From: JBCAXA01 sp039183535
GTDB taxonomy: Bacteria; Pseudomonadota; Gammaproteobacteria; Steroidobacterales; Woeseiaceae
NCBI GenBank assembly: GCA_039183535.1
Contig: JBCDBO010000005.1
Location: 35,895 to 99,894 of the forward strand
Reading direction: 5' to 3'
Length of the DNA: 64,000 nucleotides
Shown here in pieces: positions 51,892 through 60,502 of this stretch. The translations under genes were made by a program, and so were the position numbers. Below the pieces are notes generated by a model. The model searched no databases, was not told the origin of the DNA, and was given only the letters and a program-made list of their open reading frames with translations. Within the stretch, counting starts at the first letter, position 1. Each line of letters opens with the position of its first letter.

Positions 51892-53823
51892 GTGTACTTT
51901 CGTTACCTATTGATCAGTGCTTTGTGGTTAGCGATCGCGCAATCGGCCGCTGCAGCGGTGCCAGCTAGCGAGTTCGGCCGATTGCCGAGCGTTCACGATG
52001 CCGCGATATCACCCAATGGTCGCCAAATCGCTGCCTACGTCAGTATTAAAGGTATACATCTTGTTCGCGTGATGAGCATCGATACGAACGATGACTCACC
52101 GCGGCTCATTCGCCTGCCCGACGAGATCAAGCCAATGTGGATTCGTTGGGCGAACGATGAGCAGATTCTGGCTGCCTTGTGGCGTAACGAGAAAATGGAC
52201 GGCATACCGTTCACGTCCAGCTACATCTATACGTTCAACGCAAGCACATTAAAGGGCAAGATTCTCGTTAAACCGCGGCGCGTGTTTCGCCAAGACAATA
52301 GCGATATCGTCGACTGGCTCGATGACGATCCCGACCACGTTCTGATGGCATTCTCCAATACATCGAACTCGGTCGCCGATATCAACAAGGTCAACGTTAA
52401 AACGGGTCGGTACAAACGGCTTAAGCGCGGTAAATCGACAATTCAGAGTTGGTGGACTGACCAGCGCGGTGAGCCACGGGTAGGCCAAGGTATTTCCGAT
52501 CGCTCAACGACCGAAGCGATTTACACCCTCGAAGTGCGGGATACCGATGGTGACAAGTGGCGCACGGTCAAAGACTATCCAGGGCTTCGATCAGACGAGA
52601 ATGTCTTCGGCTTCACCGACGATCCGAATGAGTTGATTGTCGGCCGTTTCAACGGCAAAGCAACCCTCGGATTGTACGTTTACGATTTGCGCGAGAAGGC
52701 CATTTCAAGACAGCTGTTCCACGACGATCGTTACGATGCGGAGAGTGTAATCTTCTCCCGCGACGGTGGCGAAGTGGCTGGCGTACGGGTAGCCGCCAAC
52801 GAGCCGGAGGTTCGTTTGTTCGACGGTTTCGACAGCGCAATTCGGCGTGCCGAGACAAACTTCGCGCCAGCAACGGTTGATTACATCGACTCATCGACCA
52901 ACGGCCGGCGCGTGCTGATGAAAATTTCGAACCCGTCCGATCCAGGCATCTTGGCGTTGTGGGATGCCGAGACGGAGTCGTATAACAGCTTCAGTGTTTA
53001 TCGGCCTGATTTGCCGGTCGCTGAGCTTGGAAGCGTCGTTAACGCTCGGTATTTGGCCCGCGACGGGACGAAGATACCGGCCTACATCACCGTTCCGTCG
53101 CACATTACAACGGTTGCGGATCTCAAAGGCGTACCGTTTATTGTCTTGCCACACGGTGGACCGTACGCACGTGAGTACAAGCGCTTCGATTACTTCGCGC
53201 AGTTTTTCGCAACGCGAGGTTTTGCCGTGCTGCAAATGAACTTCAGAGGTTCAGCGGGCTTCGGCGCCGACTACGAGGAGGCCGGTCGAAGCAACTGGGC
53301 CTTGATGCATGACGATATTGAGGACGGAACCCGCTGGCTAGTGAGGGAAGGTTATGCGGACCCGGAACGTATTTGTATCGCCGGTTGGTCGTTCGGTGGC
53401 TATGCGGCTCTCGTCGGTGCGTTTCGAACGCCTGAGTTGTACCAATGCGCCGTGTCGATCGCTGGTGTTACTGACCTTAGCGATCTCGTCCGGGATGCAC
53501 GTAAGTATCGATTCGGACGGTTAACGGCGAACAATTCTGTGTTGTCTGGATTTAAAGACCGAGACGAGATGCTGTCGTTGTCGCCCGTCAAACACGTGGA
53601 CGAGATGACGATCCCGATCTTTGCCGCGCACGGCGAGCTCGACGTCCGCGTTCAGTACGACCAATTCAAGCGCCTGCGCTCGCGTCTGAAAGACGATGAT
53701 CAACGCAACGTATTCGTCGGTGTCGACGATGACCATTTCCTATCGGTGCAGGCGAACCGGCAACTGGTTTTCGAGTCGCTCGATCAGTTCTTGCAAGACA
53801 CGGTTCTCGCCGGCGTCGATTGA
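51892..53823 (+). CDS. Secreted S9-family serine peptidase
   Basis: A 643-residue prolyl-oligopeptidase/acylaminoacyl-peptidase-like enzyme, probably periplasmic. Signal peptide to about residue 22 (ALWLAIAQSAAAA). N-terminal beta-propeller (about 30-380, RLPSVHDAAISPNGRQIAAYVS). C-terminal alpha/beta hydrolase with the Ser in GWSFGGYAA (about 500), Asp in HGELDVRVQY (about 583) and His in DDDHFL (about 614). GTG start, fixed by the signal peptide. It appears to be its own unit. Confidence 0.92.
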   Translation: MYFRYLLISALWLAIAQSAAAAVPASEFGRLPSVHDAAISPNGRQIAAYVSIKGIHLVRVMSIDTNDDSPRLIRLPDEIKPMWIRWANDEQILAALWRNEKMDGIPFTSSYIYTFNASTLKGKILVKPRRVFRQDNSDIVDWLDDDPDHVLMAFSNTSNSVADINKVNVKTGRYKRLKRGKSTIQSWWTDQRGEPRVGQGISDRSTTEAIYTLEVRDTDGDKWRTVKDYPGLRSDENVFGFTDDPNELIVGRFNGKATLGLYVYDLREKAISRQLFHDDRYDAESVIFSRDGGEVAGVRVAANEPEVRLFDGFDSAIRRAETNFAPATVDYIDSSTNGRRVLMKISNPSDPGILALWDAETESYNSFSVYRPDLPVAELGSVVNARYLARDGTKIPAYITVPSHITTVADLKGVPFIVLPHGGPYAREYKRFDYFAQFFATRGFAVLQMNFRGSAGFGADYEEAGRSNWALMHDDIEDGTRWLVREGYADPERICIAGWSFGGYAALVGAFRTPELYQCAVSIAGVTDLSDLVRDARKYRFGRLTANNSVLSGFKDRDEMLSLSPVKHVDEMTIPIFAAHGELDVRVQYDQFKRLRSRLKDDDQRNVFVGVDDDHFLSVQANRQLVFESLDQFLQDTVLAGVD

Positions 53824-53955
53824 TCGGTGAGGCTAAAAAAAATCGCGGTGCCGAGTCAGTCGTGTCGGGGGGAGTGTCGTTGACAACTCGGCCGATAGGA
53901 CGACCGACGACCTCGCAACCGTACTGACGCCAGCACCGCAAGAGCCCAGGGGGGA

Positions 53956-56241
53956 CTAGAACCGATATTCGACCGTTGCTGTCACGATTCGTGGGTTGCC
54001 ATAAAACGCAGTGATACTGCCTTCGAGGCCTAATGTCGGGAAGAAGTAGCCGGCTACTTTGTATTCCTCATCGGTGAGGTTCTTGCCGTGTAGCCCCACT
54101 AACCACTTGCCGTCGTCGTCCTGCCAAACAACACTGGCATCCCACAGCGTAAAGCTCGCTTGGTCGAGTAATTCGTTCGGCGTTTCAAACTGGCTGGCTG
54201 CACTGCGATAGCTCACTGCGGCCGATACGCTTAGCTCGCCGTCCATGCCAAAGAGAGGCAGCGGTGTGATGTAATTGGCGCGCCCTTGGGCGGTCCAGTC
54301 AGGCGTGTTTTGAAACACTCGTTGGTCAGCGACGTCGGCGCCGAATGCATCGACAAACTCATTAAAAACAGCCTGTATGTAACCGACAGACCAATTGACG
54401 CTGAACGCATCAGTGAGAAACGCCGAGCCTTCCAGCTCCAGCCCGGTAATGTCAGCATCGGCAGCGTTCGATGTGATGCCGACGAAGGTGTCATCGATGC
54501 CGTCGTTGTCGGTATCGAGGCCGACCGATCCTGGGATCTGTACGTCCTCATACGCGGCTTGGAAGACAGCGACATTGGCGACGACACGGTTGTCGAACCA
54601 AGATCCCTTCAGGCCGACTTCGAAACTATCGACGGTTTCCGGCTGAAACAGCAGAAACTGGAATTGATCGGCGGCATCGACGTCGCCGTCGCCATCGATA
54701 TCAGGTGCACCGGTCGTCTGGCCGCGTGGATCGAAACTGCCGCCTTTAAAGCCCTCGCTATAGGTCGCGTACAAGTTCAACGAATCGGTCGGCCGATAGC
54801 TGATCGATAGGCGCGGCGTAAACTCGGTGAAAGTCTCGCTACCGGTAAAGTCCGAGGTGGTTGCTATGGCCGTCGCTGTACCGCCGAAAAACGCGGATGT
54901 ACCGCCGACTAGCGTTTCGCGCAGCACGCGCGAGTCGCGTTTGTCAGACGTGTAGCGGCCGCCGATCGAGACGCTTACCGAATCGTTGATGTCGTATGAG
55001 AAGTCAGCGAACAACGCCCATGTCGACGTATCGACGTCGCCGAGCGTAAACGCGTTAAGTCCCGGTAAATTGATAACGGCACCGGTCGTGCCAAGGATAA
55101 CGTCGAATGCATTGAAGGCATTGGCATCCATATAGTAGGCGCCGATGAGTCCGTTAACGCGGTCGCCGGTATAGAGCAGTTGCAATTCCTCTGAGAGTTG
55201 CTCATTTTCATAAACAACCGGTACATCCAGATCGTCGGCAGCCAGCGAATCGAAGTCGATCGGTGAGAACGACTCGTCTTCGCGATAGGCCAAGATATTA
55301 CGAATCATCCAACGCTCGTTAAGCGTCCACTCGGTCGTCAACGCCAAGCCGCTGGCTTGCACCTCCTGTTGCGGGTTGTTGAGTCCGGCCCGCGTATCGA
55401 AAACATCGCCAAGTATCGGTGCGCCTGAAACGTTGCCAACCGTCAAACGATGGCCTTGGCGTGGATCGGACTGGTCATCGATATAGTCAGCGGCGAGGCG
55501 CAAGAAGAACGAGTCGGATGGCGCGAATTCTAGACTGCCGCGAACGCCGAGAATGTCTTTTTGGTAGTTCTCGATGCCGCCAAGCGTTAAGTTGTCGCCG
55601 AACCCATCACGGGTCAGCTTGGCAATCGAGCCGCCGATTCGTACCGAGTCGCTGAGCGGCGTCGATGCCGTAACAACCCCATCGAGTTGATTGTACGAGC
55701 CCACTGAAAACCGCACTTTGGCCTCGGTCTCGTCGGCGAGCCGTTTCGTTACGTACTTGATGGCGCCGCCAATCGTATTTCGACCGTACAGCGTTCCTTG
55801 CGGTCCGCGCAGTACCTCAATGCGCTCGACGTCGTAAATATCGAGTACGGCTGCTTGGGGGCGGTTGAGGTAAACATCGTCGATATAAATACCGATACCG
55901 GCTTCGAAGCCAGCGACGGGGTCTTGTTGCCCAACGCCACGGATAAACGCGGTCAGCGTCGTATTGGTGCCGCGGGAGACTTCCAACGTGACGTTCGGGG
56001 CTGCTTGACCAATGGCGACCAAATCGCTGATACCGATGCGTTCAAGTTCCTCGCCGGACAAGGCCGTTATGGACAGCGGCACATCGCTTAGCGACTCCTC
56101 GCGACGCCTGGCTGTGACAACAATTTCCTCAACGGCACGCGTTTGCTGTGCCGATGCGGTGGAGGGCACGGCAATGCCGGCACCGGCGAGGCCGATGACC
56201 AACGGCAACGCTGCCGAGCTACAAAATACCGATGTACGCAT
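53956..56241 (-). CDS. TonB-dependent receptor of the TetR regulon
   Basis: A 761-residue outer-membrane receptor. Signal peptide (to about 31, ending ASA), TonB box VEEIVVTARRREESLSDVPLSITALSG, plug with AFIRGVGQQDPVAGFEAGIGIYIDDVYL and VEVLRGPQGTLYGRNTIGGAIKYVTKRL. The barrel ends RIVTATVEYRF. Two acidic repeats, GAPDIDGDGDVDAADQF and DTDNDGIDDTF, in outer loops resemble dockerin/EF-type calcium sites. A strong GGGGGGAG site precedes the ATG. Two copies of the TetR-type palindrome lie 50-91 nt upstream. Confidence 0.9.
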   Translation of the reverse strand: MRTSVFCSSAALPLVIGLAGAGIAVPSTASAQQTRAVEEIVVTARRREESLSDVPLSITALSGEELERIGISDLVAIGQAAPNVTLEVSRGTNTTLTAFIRGVGQQDPVAGFEAGIGIYIDDVYLNRPQAAVLDIYDVERIEVLRGPQGTLYGRNTIGGAIKYVTKRLADETEAKVRFSVGSYNQLDGVVTASTPLSDSVRIGGSIAKLTRDGFGDNLTLGGIENYQKDILGVRGSLEFAPSDSFFLRLAADYIDDQSDPRQGHRLTVGNVSGAPILGDVFDTRAGLNNPQQEVQASGLALTTEWTLNERWMIRNILAYREDESFSPIDFDSLAADDLDVPVVYENEQLSEELQLLYTGDRVNGLIGAYYMDANAFNAFDVILGTTGAVINLPGLNAFTLGDVDTSTWALFADFSYDINDSVSVSIGGRYTSDKRDSRVLRETLVGGTSAFFGGTATAIATTSDFTGSETFTEFTPRLSISYRPTDSLNLYATYSEGFKGGSFDPRGQTTGAPDIDGDGDVDAADQFQFLLFQPETVDSFEVGLKGSWFDNRVVANVAVFQAAYEDVQIPGSVGLDTDNDGIDDTFVGITSNAADADITGLELEGSAFLTDAFSVNWSVGYIQAVFNEFVDAFGADVADQRVFQNTPDWTAQGRANYITPLPLFGMDGELSVSAAVSYRSAASQFETPNELLDQASFTLWDASVVWQDDDGKWLVGLHGKNLTDEEYKVAGYFFPTLGLEGSITAFYGNPRIVTATVEYRF

Positions 56242-56290
56242 GATTTCTCCCCCCCGGCGGCCGTTAACCGCACAGCAATGCGAATCAATT

Positions 56291-56332
56291 TTTCAACAAG
56301 CGCTGAGTAAATATTAATTCAACGCTGATTGA
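56291..56332. promoter_or_regulatory. Two TetR-type operator copies before the receptor
   Basis: 56291-56306 TTCAACAAGCGCTGAG matches the reverse form of the consensus TTCAACAAGCGTTGAA at 14 of 16 positions. 56317-56332 TTCAACGCTGATTGAA matches TTCAACGCTTGTTGAA at 14 of 16. Centres are 26 bp apart, in the expected promoter zone of the receptor gene. Confidence 0.65.
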
Positions 56333-56381
56333 AAAATCAAACCGCAACTCGCTACCCTGCTTGCTGAGACCGTTTCGCGGC

Positions 56382-57026
56382 CTATTGCTTGGCGCAGAGC
56401 CGCTCGAATCCGGCGGCGACGAATTGAGGGAGGCGAGCGCTAATACTCGGCATGTCGGATGACCGACACAGGCCCGACGACAGATTGTCGATACGGCCGG
56501 TTTCAGCGAGCGTCAGCGTCAGCGCACCGGAGAGGAAGTGATAACTCCAATACAGGTCCTCATCGGCGGCATTGGGGACCGCTCGACGGATCGCATCGAT
56601 AAATCGGCGCACGAGCGGGTCGAAAAAGCGGGTCATCAGCTCGCCGCCCCATTCGGGAGAGCTATTGACCTGTGCGATTAACGCGAGGTAGTGGCGCCAA
56701 TGATCATGGTCGTTGTTGAGCAGATCCAGAAGCGGGTTGGTAAACGCCGCGATGATCTCTTCGATTGATGGTGCATCGTCGGGATGGCGTTTTTCCACCT
56801 CATCGAGGGCAGCGTGACGGATGTCGTTCATGACTTCCGCGCGGCGCATCAACACAGCGTCAAACAAATCGCGCTTCGATTCGAAGTGGTAGTACGCGAG
56901 GGCGACATCGGCGCCAGCTTTCTTCATGATCTGCCGAACCGTTACGGCCGAGAAGCCGTCGCGCGCAAAGAGTTCCTCGGCAGCATCTAAAATGCGTTGT
57001 TTGGTGGTTTGGGATTTACTGCTCAT
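56382..57026 (-). CDS. TetR-family repressor
   Basis: 214 residues from ATG 57026. HTH at the N-terminus: KQRILDAAEELFARDGFSAVTVRQIMKKAGADVALAYYHFESKRDLFDAV, a near-canonical TetR domain. The C-terminal ligand-binding part (AFTNPLLDLLNNDHDHWRHYLALI, GALTLTLAETGRIDNL) resembles the AcrR/CerR-type TetR_C domains. The start at 57026 is chosen because the ORF extension to 57080 runs into the operator. It lies between two sets of the palindrome and divergent from the ligase; autorepression is likely. Confidence 0.93.
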   Translation of the reverse strand: MSSKSQTTKQRILDAAEELFARDGFSAVTVRQIMKKAGADVALAYYHFESKRDLFDAVLMRRAEVMNDIRHAALDEVEKRHPDDAPSIEEIIAAFTNPLLDLLNNDHDHWRHYLALIAQVNSSPEWGGELMTRFFDPLVRRFIDAIRRAVPNAADEDLYWSYHFLSGALTLTLAETGRIDNLSSGLCRSSDMPSISARLPQFVAAGFERLCAKQ

Positions 57027-57075
57027 CGGTGACTTCCGCGTTGGTATGGCCAGCCTAAACCGCCCTCGTTTGCCT

Positions 57076-57113
57076 TTCAACGCTTGTTGAACTAGTCTTC
57101 AACGCTTGTTGAA
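57076..57113. promoter_or_regulatory. Two perfect TetR-type operators in the divergent region
   Basis: The 16-mer TTCAACGCTTGTTGAA (arms TTCAAC/GTTGAA) occurs identically at 57076-57091 and 57098-57113, centres 22 bp apart (two helical turns). It lies between the tetR and acyl-CoA ligase starts. Diverged copies lie upstream of the TonB receptor, so one repressor likely controls all three. Confidence 0.8.
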
Positions 57114-57138
57114 TCGCGGCGTCAGCGCCCCATTCGTT

Positions 57139-58674
57139 ATGCCCTGGTACCAGCCCGGACCGGTCACCGTCCCGGACATGTTGACGCTCAATGCGCGCTG
57201 GCACGCGCGACAGCCGGCGCTGGTCGTAGGCGATACCGAACTGACGTGGGCAGAGTTTGTGGCGGCGTGCGGCCGTTTCGCCGCAGCGCTTGAGCGGCTT
57301 GGGTTAGAGCCCGGCGACCGTGTCGGTATCGTTATGAATAACGCTGCCGAGACGGCGATTGCGACCTTCGGGTCGATCTACGGCGGTTTCGTCGCCGTGC
57401 CGATCAACGTGTCGGTGGCCGACGCGGCGGTCACATCGATGCTGGTGAACAGCGGCGCGCGTGCCGTTGTCGCTAACGGCGAGCATGTTGCGCGTATTGA
57501 TCGCGGTGCGCTGCCGTCTGTTGCAGGCTGTATTGCCGATCGGTCAACCCCCGGCTGGCACGAGTTCAGCACGCTATGCGCGGCGGAACAACCGCGGCCG
57601 CCGGCGACGGTCGCGCCGACCGACGAGTGCAATATTATTTACAGCTCCGGGACGACCGGCCTGCCCAAAGGGATCGTGCACGATCACCGCTGCCGTGCTG
57701 CCTGGGCATACGACATGAGTATCGCACTTCGTTACCGACCCGGTGTCCGCACGCTGTGCTCTCTTGGGATGTATTCGAACATCAGTTGGGTCGCGATGCT
57801 GGCTACCCTCTTAGTCGGCGGTACGCTCTATGTAATGCCGCGGTTTGCGGTGCCGCAATTACTGACGCTGATCGAGCGCTACCAGATCACCCACACAACG
57901 ATGGTGCCGGTGCAGCTGCAGCGAATTCTCGATAGCGACGAGTTCGCCCCGGCGCGAGTCGCATCGCTTGAGTCGTTGATGTGTTGCGGATCGCCGCTAG
58001 CGCCACCCGTCAAACAGGCTGTGATGAACGCCTTTGGATCGGCGTTCCTCGAGCTGTATGGATTGACCGAGGGACTCGTAACCGTCTTGCAGCCTGATGA
58101 CATGGCGACGCATTGGCGCTCGGTCGGTAAACCGAGCCCTGGTCAGCATCTCGTTATTCTGGATGCCAACGACAAGCCTTGTCCGGTAGGCACCAGCGGT
58201 GAAATCGTCGGTCGTGGTCCGCTGCAAATGGCCGGCTACCACGAACGCCCCGACGCTAACGAGGAGGCGACGTGGATCGGTCCGGATGGCGAACGGTGGT
58301 TGCGAACCGGTGATATCGGCCAACTCGATGCGGACGGCTTTCTGTACATCGTCGACCGCAAAAAAGACATGATCATTAGCGGTGGCCAGAACATTTACCC
58401 CGCGGATATCGAAGCGGTTGTGATCGAGCATGCTGCCGTTAGCGATGTTGCCGTGATCGGCGTGGCAAGCGAGCGCTGGGGCGAGACACCAATGGCGGTT
58501 GTTGTTGCCGATAGTTCTATCGCGAACGATACGCTGCGCGACTGGGCCAACGCGCGACTCGGTAAGCAGCAGCGCCTCGCCGGGATCGTGTTCGTCGACG
58601 CTTTACCGCGCAATCCCAACGGCAAGGTTTTGAAACGCGACTTGCGTGCGCAGTATCGCGATACGTTGATTTGA
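57139..58674 (+). CDS. Acyl-CoA ligase (AMP-dependent synthetase)
   Basis: A 511-residue adenylating enzyme, carboxylate plus ATP and CoA to acyl-CoA. The P-loop motif IIYSSGTTGLPKG lies at about 166-178, with YGLTEG, LRTGDIG, DRKKDMIISGGQNIYP and the terminal catalytic Lys in NPNGKVLKRD (about 496). ATG 57139 is chosen; the ORF is open to a TTG at 57106 but that part overlaps the operator. It opens a four-gene chain. Confidence 0.92.
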   Translation: MPWYQPGPVTVPDMLTLNARWHARQPALVVGDTELTWAEFVAACGRFAAALERLGLEPGDRVGIVMNNAAETAIATFGSIYGGFVAVPINVSVADAAVTSMLVNSGARAVVANGEHVARIDRGALPSVAGCIADRSTPGWHEFSTLCAAEQPRPPATVAPTDECNIIYSSGTTGLPKGIVHDHRCRAAWAYDMSIALRYRPGVRTLCSLGMYSNISWVAMLATLLVGGTLYVMPRFAVPQLLTLIERYQITHTTMVPVQLQRILDSDEFAPARVASLESLMCCGSPLAPPVKQAVMNAFGSAFLELYGLTEGLVTVLQPDDMATHWRSVGKPSPGQHLVILDANDKPCPVGTSGEIVGRGPLQMAGYHERPDANEEATWIGPDGERWLRTGDIGQLDADGFLYIVDRKKDMIISGGQNIYPADIEAVVIEHAAVSDVAVIGVASERWGETPMAVVVADSSIANDTLRDWANARLGKQQRLAGIVFVDALPRNPNGKVLKRDLRAQYRDTLI

Positions 58675-58676
58675 GT

Positions 58677-59528
58677 ATGGGTACCTACCGCGAGCATCGT
58701 GTAACCAATGCCGATGGTTTGTCGTTGTATGCACGCGAGTTCGGCCCTGCGCATGGCGCCGCGCTCGTCTGTCTGCACGGCTTAACCCGCAACGCTGCTG
58801 ACTTCGACTTACTGGCAGCGGCGCTAGGGCCGGAGCACCGATTGATCGCCATCGATTTTCGCGGTCGCGCACGATCCGATAACGATCCGGATTGGCGGCG
58901 CTACAAACCGCCCACCTATGTCGATGATGTGCGCTGCCAGCTCGACGCGCTCAATATAGATTCCGCCGTTTTTTGCGGTACATCACTGGGTGGCCTGGTC
59001 AGTATGTTGCTGGCCGGGCGCGAACCTGCACGCGTGCGCGCTGTTATTCTTAACGACATTGGGCCGGTGATCGAAGCGGACGGCCTCGCACGAATTCAGC
59101 AATATACCGGCCGTTTGCCAGCGCTAACATCGTGGCACGACGCGGTCGAGCAAGTGCGCACCGTCTACGGCGACGGTCTGTCCGATCTCGACGACGATGC
59201 TTGGCGTGACTTGGCGCAGCGCAGTTGTCGAGTCGACGCGGACGGCACACCGACGCTCGATTTCGACCCCAACATTGGCCGCGCGATTCGAGATCTCGAT
59301 ATGGGTCTCGGTGACCCGTGGACGTTATTCGCCCACCTTGTCGCGATTCCGACACTCGTGTTGCGCGGCGAAAACTCCGATATCCTCGGCCGTGAAACGG
59401 TCAGCGAAATGCGCCGGCGCAAGCCTGACTTGATCAGTGTCGAGGTGCCGAACCGCGGTCACGTACCGCTGCTTGATGAGCCGGTCAGTGTAGCGGCCAT
59501 TCGCCAGTTCATTGAGGAGTGCCTGTGA
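58677..59528 (+). CDS. Alpha/beta hydrolase
   Basis: A 283-residue cytoplasmic hydrolase: oxyanion LVCLHGLTRNAADFD, nucleophile Ser 103 in FCGTSLGGL, Asp in RGENSDILG (about 234) and His in NRGHVPLLDEP (about 262). The ligase and hydrolase are 2 nt apart. It is probably an esterase or lactonase on the pathway substrate. Confidence 0.9.
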   Translation: MGTYREHRVTNADGLSLYAREFGPAHGAALVCLHGLTRNAADFDLLAAALGPEHRLIAIDFRGRARSDNDPDWRRYKPPTYVDDVRCQLDALNIDSAVFCGTSLGGLVSMLLAGREPARVRAVILNDIGPVIEADGLARIQQYTGRLPALTSWHDAVEQVRTVYGDGLSDLDDDAWRDLAQRSCRVDADGTPTLDFDPNIGRAIRDLDMGLGDPWTLFAHLVAIPTLVLRGENSDILGRETVSEMRRRKPDLISVEVPNRGHVPLLDEPVSVAAIRQFIEECL

Positions 59529-60502
59529 AGCACACTGCTCTAACTACCGTCGTTTTGCTGCTCGCAGCCTGTGGTGATGCGACCGACGAGCGCACACCGG
59601 TCACGGTCGTCGCATCTGAAAGCGCTATTACGGTCTCGGGGTTTTCGTCGGGTGGGTATATGGCGACGCAATTACACATTGCCCACAGTGATCGTATCAG
59701 CGGTCTTGGGGTTGTCGCGGCCGGCCCATACTGGTGCTCGAAAGGTAACCTGCAAAGGGCGCTGACGACCAGCATGGCCGGTTGTGATATCGGCATCGAT
59801 CAGCTCACACACCATGCTCGCGAAGAGGCGGCAGTCGGGCGGCTGGCAACGATGAACAACTTGCGAGGATCGCGAGTCTGGATCTTTCGTGGGCAAGACG
59901 ACACGGTTGTCAGTGATGAGGTCAGCTACGCTGCTGTTGAGTTTTATGAGCAACTGGGTGACGGCAAGTTGGTCGCCTATATCGATACGGTCGCGGCGCC
60001 GCATGGCTTCCCGACGCTCGCCACCGGCGCCGACTGTGCTGAGATGACGACCCCGTTTATCAACGCGTGCGACTACGACGCCGCCGGCGCGATGCTAACC
60101 CACGTTACCGGTATTCAGGCGACGGCGACGCCTGATGCGAGCGGAACTATTCGCCGTGTTGATCAGAGTGCATTCACATCGGCGGGTCTTGCAAGCGAAG
60201 GACTTATGTATGTGCCATCACACTGTGACTCAGTGACCTGCGATCTGCACGTGGCGTTGCACGGTTGTCAGCAGTCGACCGAATTCGTCGATCGCCGTTT
60301 CGTTGAGCTGGCCGGCTACAACCGCTGGGCCGACGCGATGAATTTGGTCGTTTTCTATCCGCAAGTCGCGACGAGCGCTGTTAATCCATTGGGCTGTTGG
60401 GATTGGTGGGGCTATACCGGCCCCGACTTCGCGGTGCAAGACGGCCCGCAAATCACGGCGTTGATGGCCTTGATTGACTCGCTAATCGCCGCAGCCCCTT
60501 GA
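59525..60502 (+). CDS. PHB-depolymerase-like lipoprotein esterase
   Basis: A 325-residue lipoprotein: LLLAAC lipobox (Cys 16), nucleophile Ser 41 in GFSSGGYMA, Asp in FRGQDDTVV, His in APHGFPT. The region YVPSHCDSVTCDLHVALHGCQQS matches the type-2 extracellular short-chain PHA depolymerases. The GTG at 59525 overlaps the hydrolase stop (GTGA) with GAGGAG 6 nt before it. It may release hydroxy-acid monomers at the cell envelope for the next gene's symporter (inference). Confidence 0.88.
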   Translation: MKHTALTTVVLLLAACGDATDERTPVTVVASESAITVSGFSSGGYMATQLHIAHSDRISGLGVVAAGPYWCSKGNLQRALTTSMAGCDIGIDQLTHHAREEAAVGRLATMNNLRGSRVWIFRGQDDTVVSDEVSYAAVEFYEQLGDGKLVAYIDTVAAPHGFPTLATGADCAEMTTPFINACDYDAAGAMLTHVTGIQATATPDASGTIRRVDQSAFTSAGLASEGLMYVPSHCDSVTCDLHVALHGCQQSTEFVDRRFVELAGYNRWADAMNLVVFYPQVATSAVNPLGCWDWWGYTGPDFAVQDGPQITALMALIDSLIAAAP

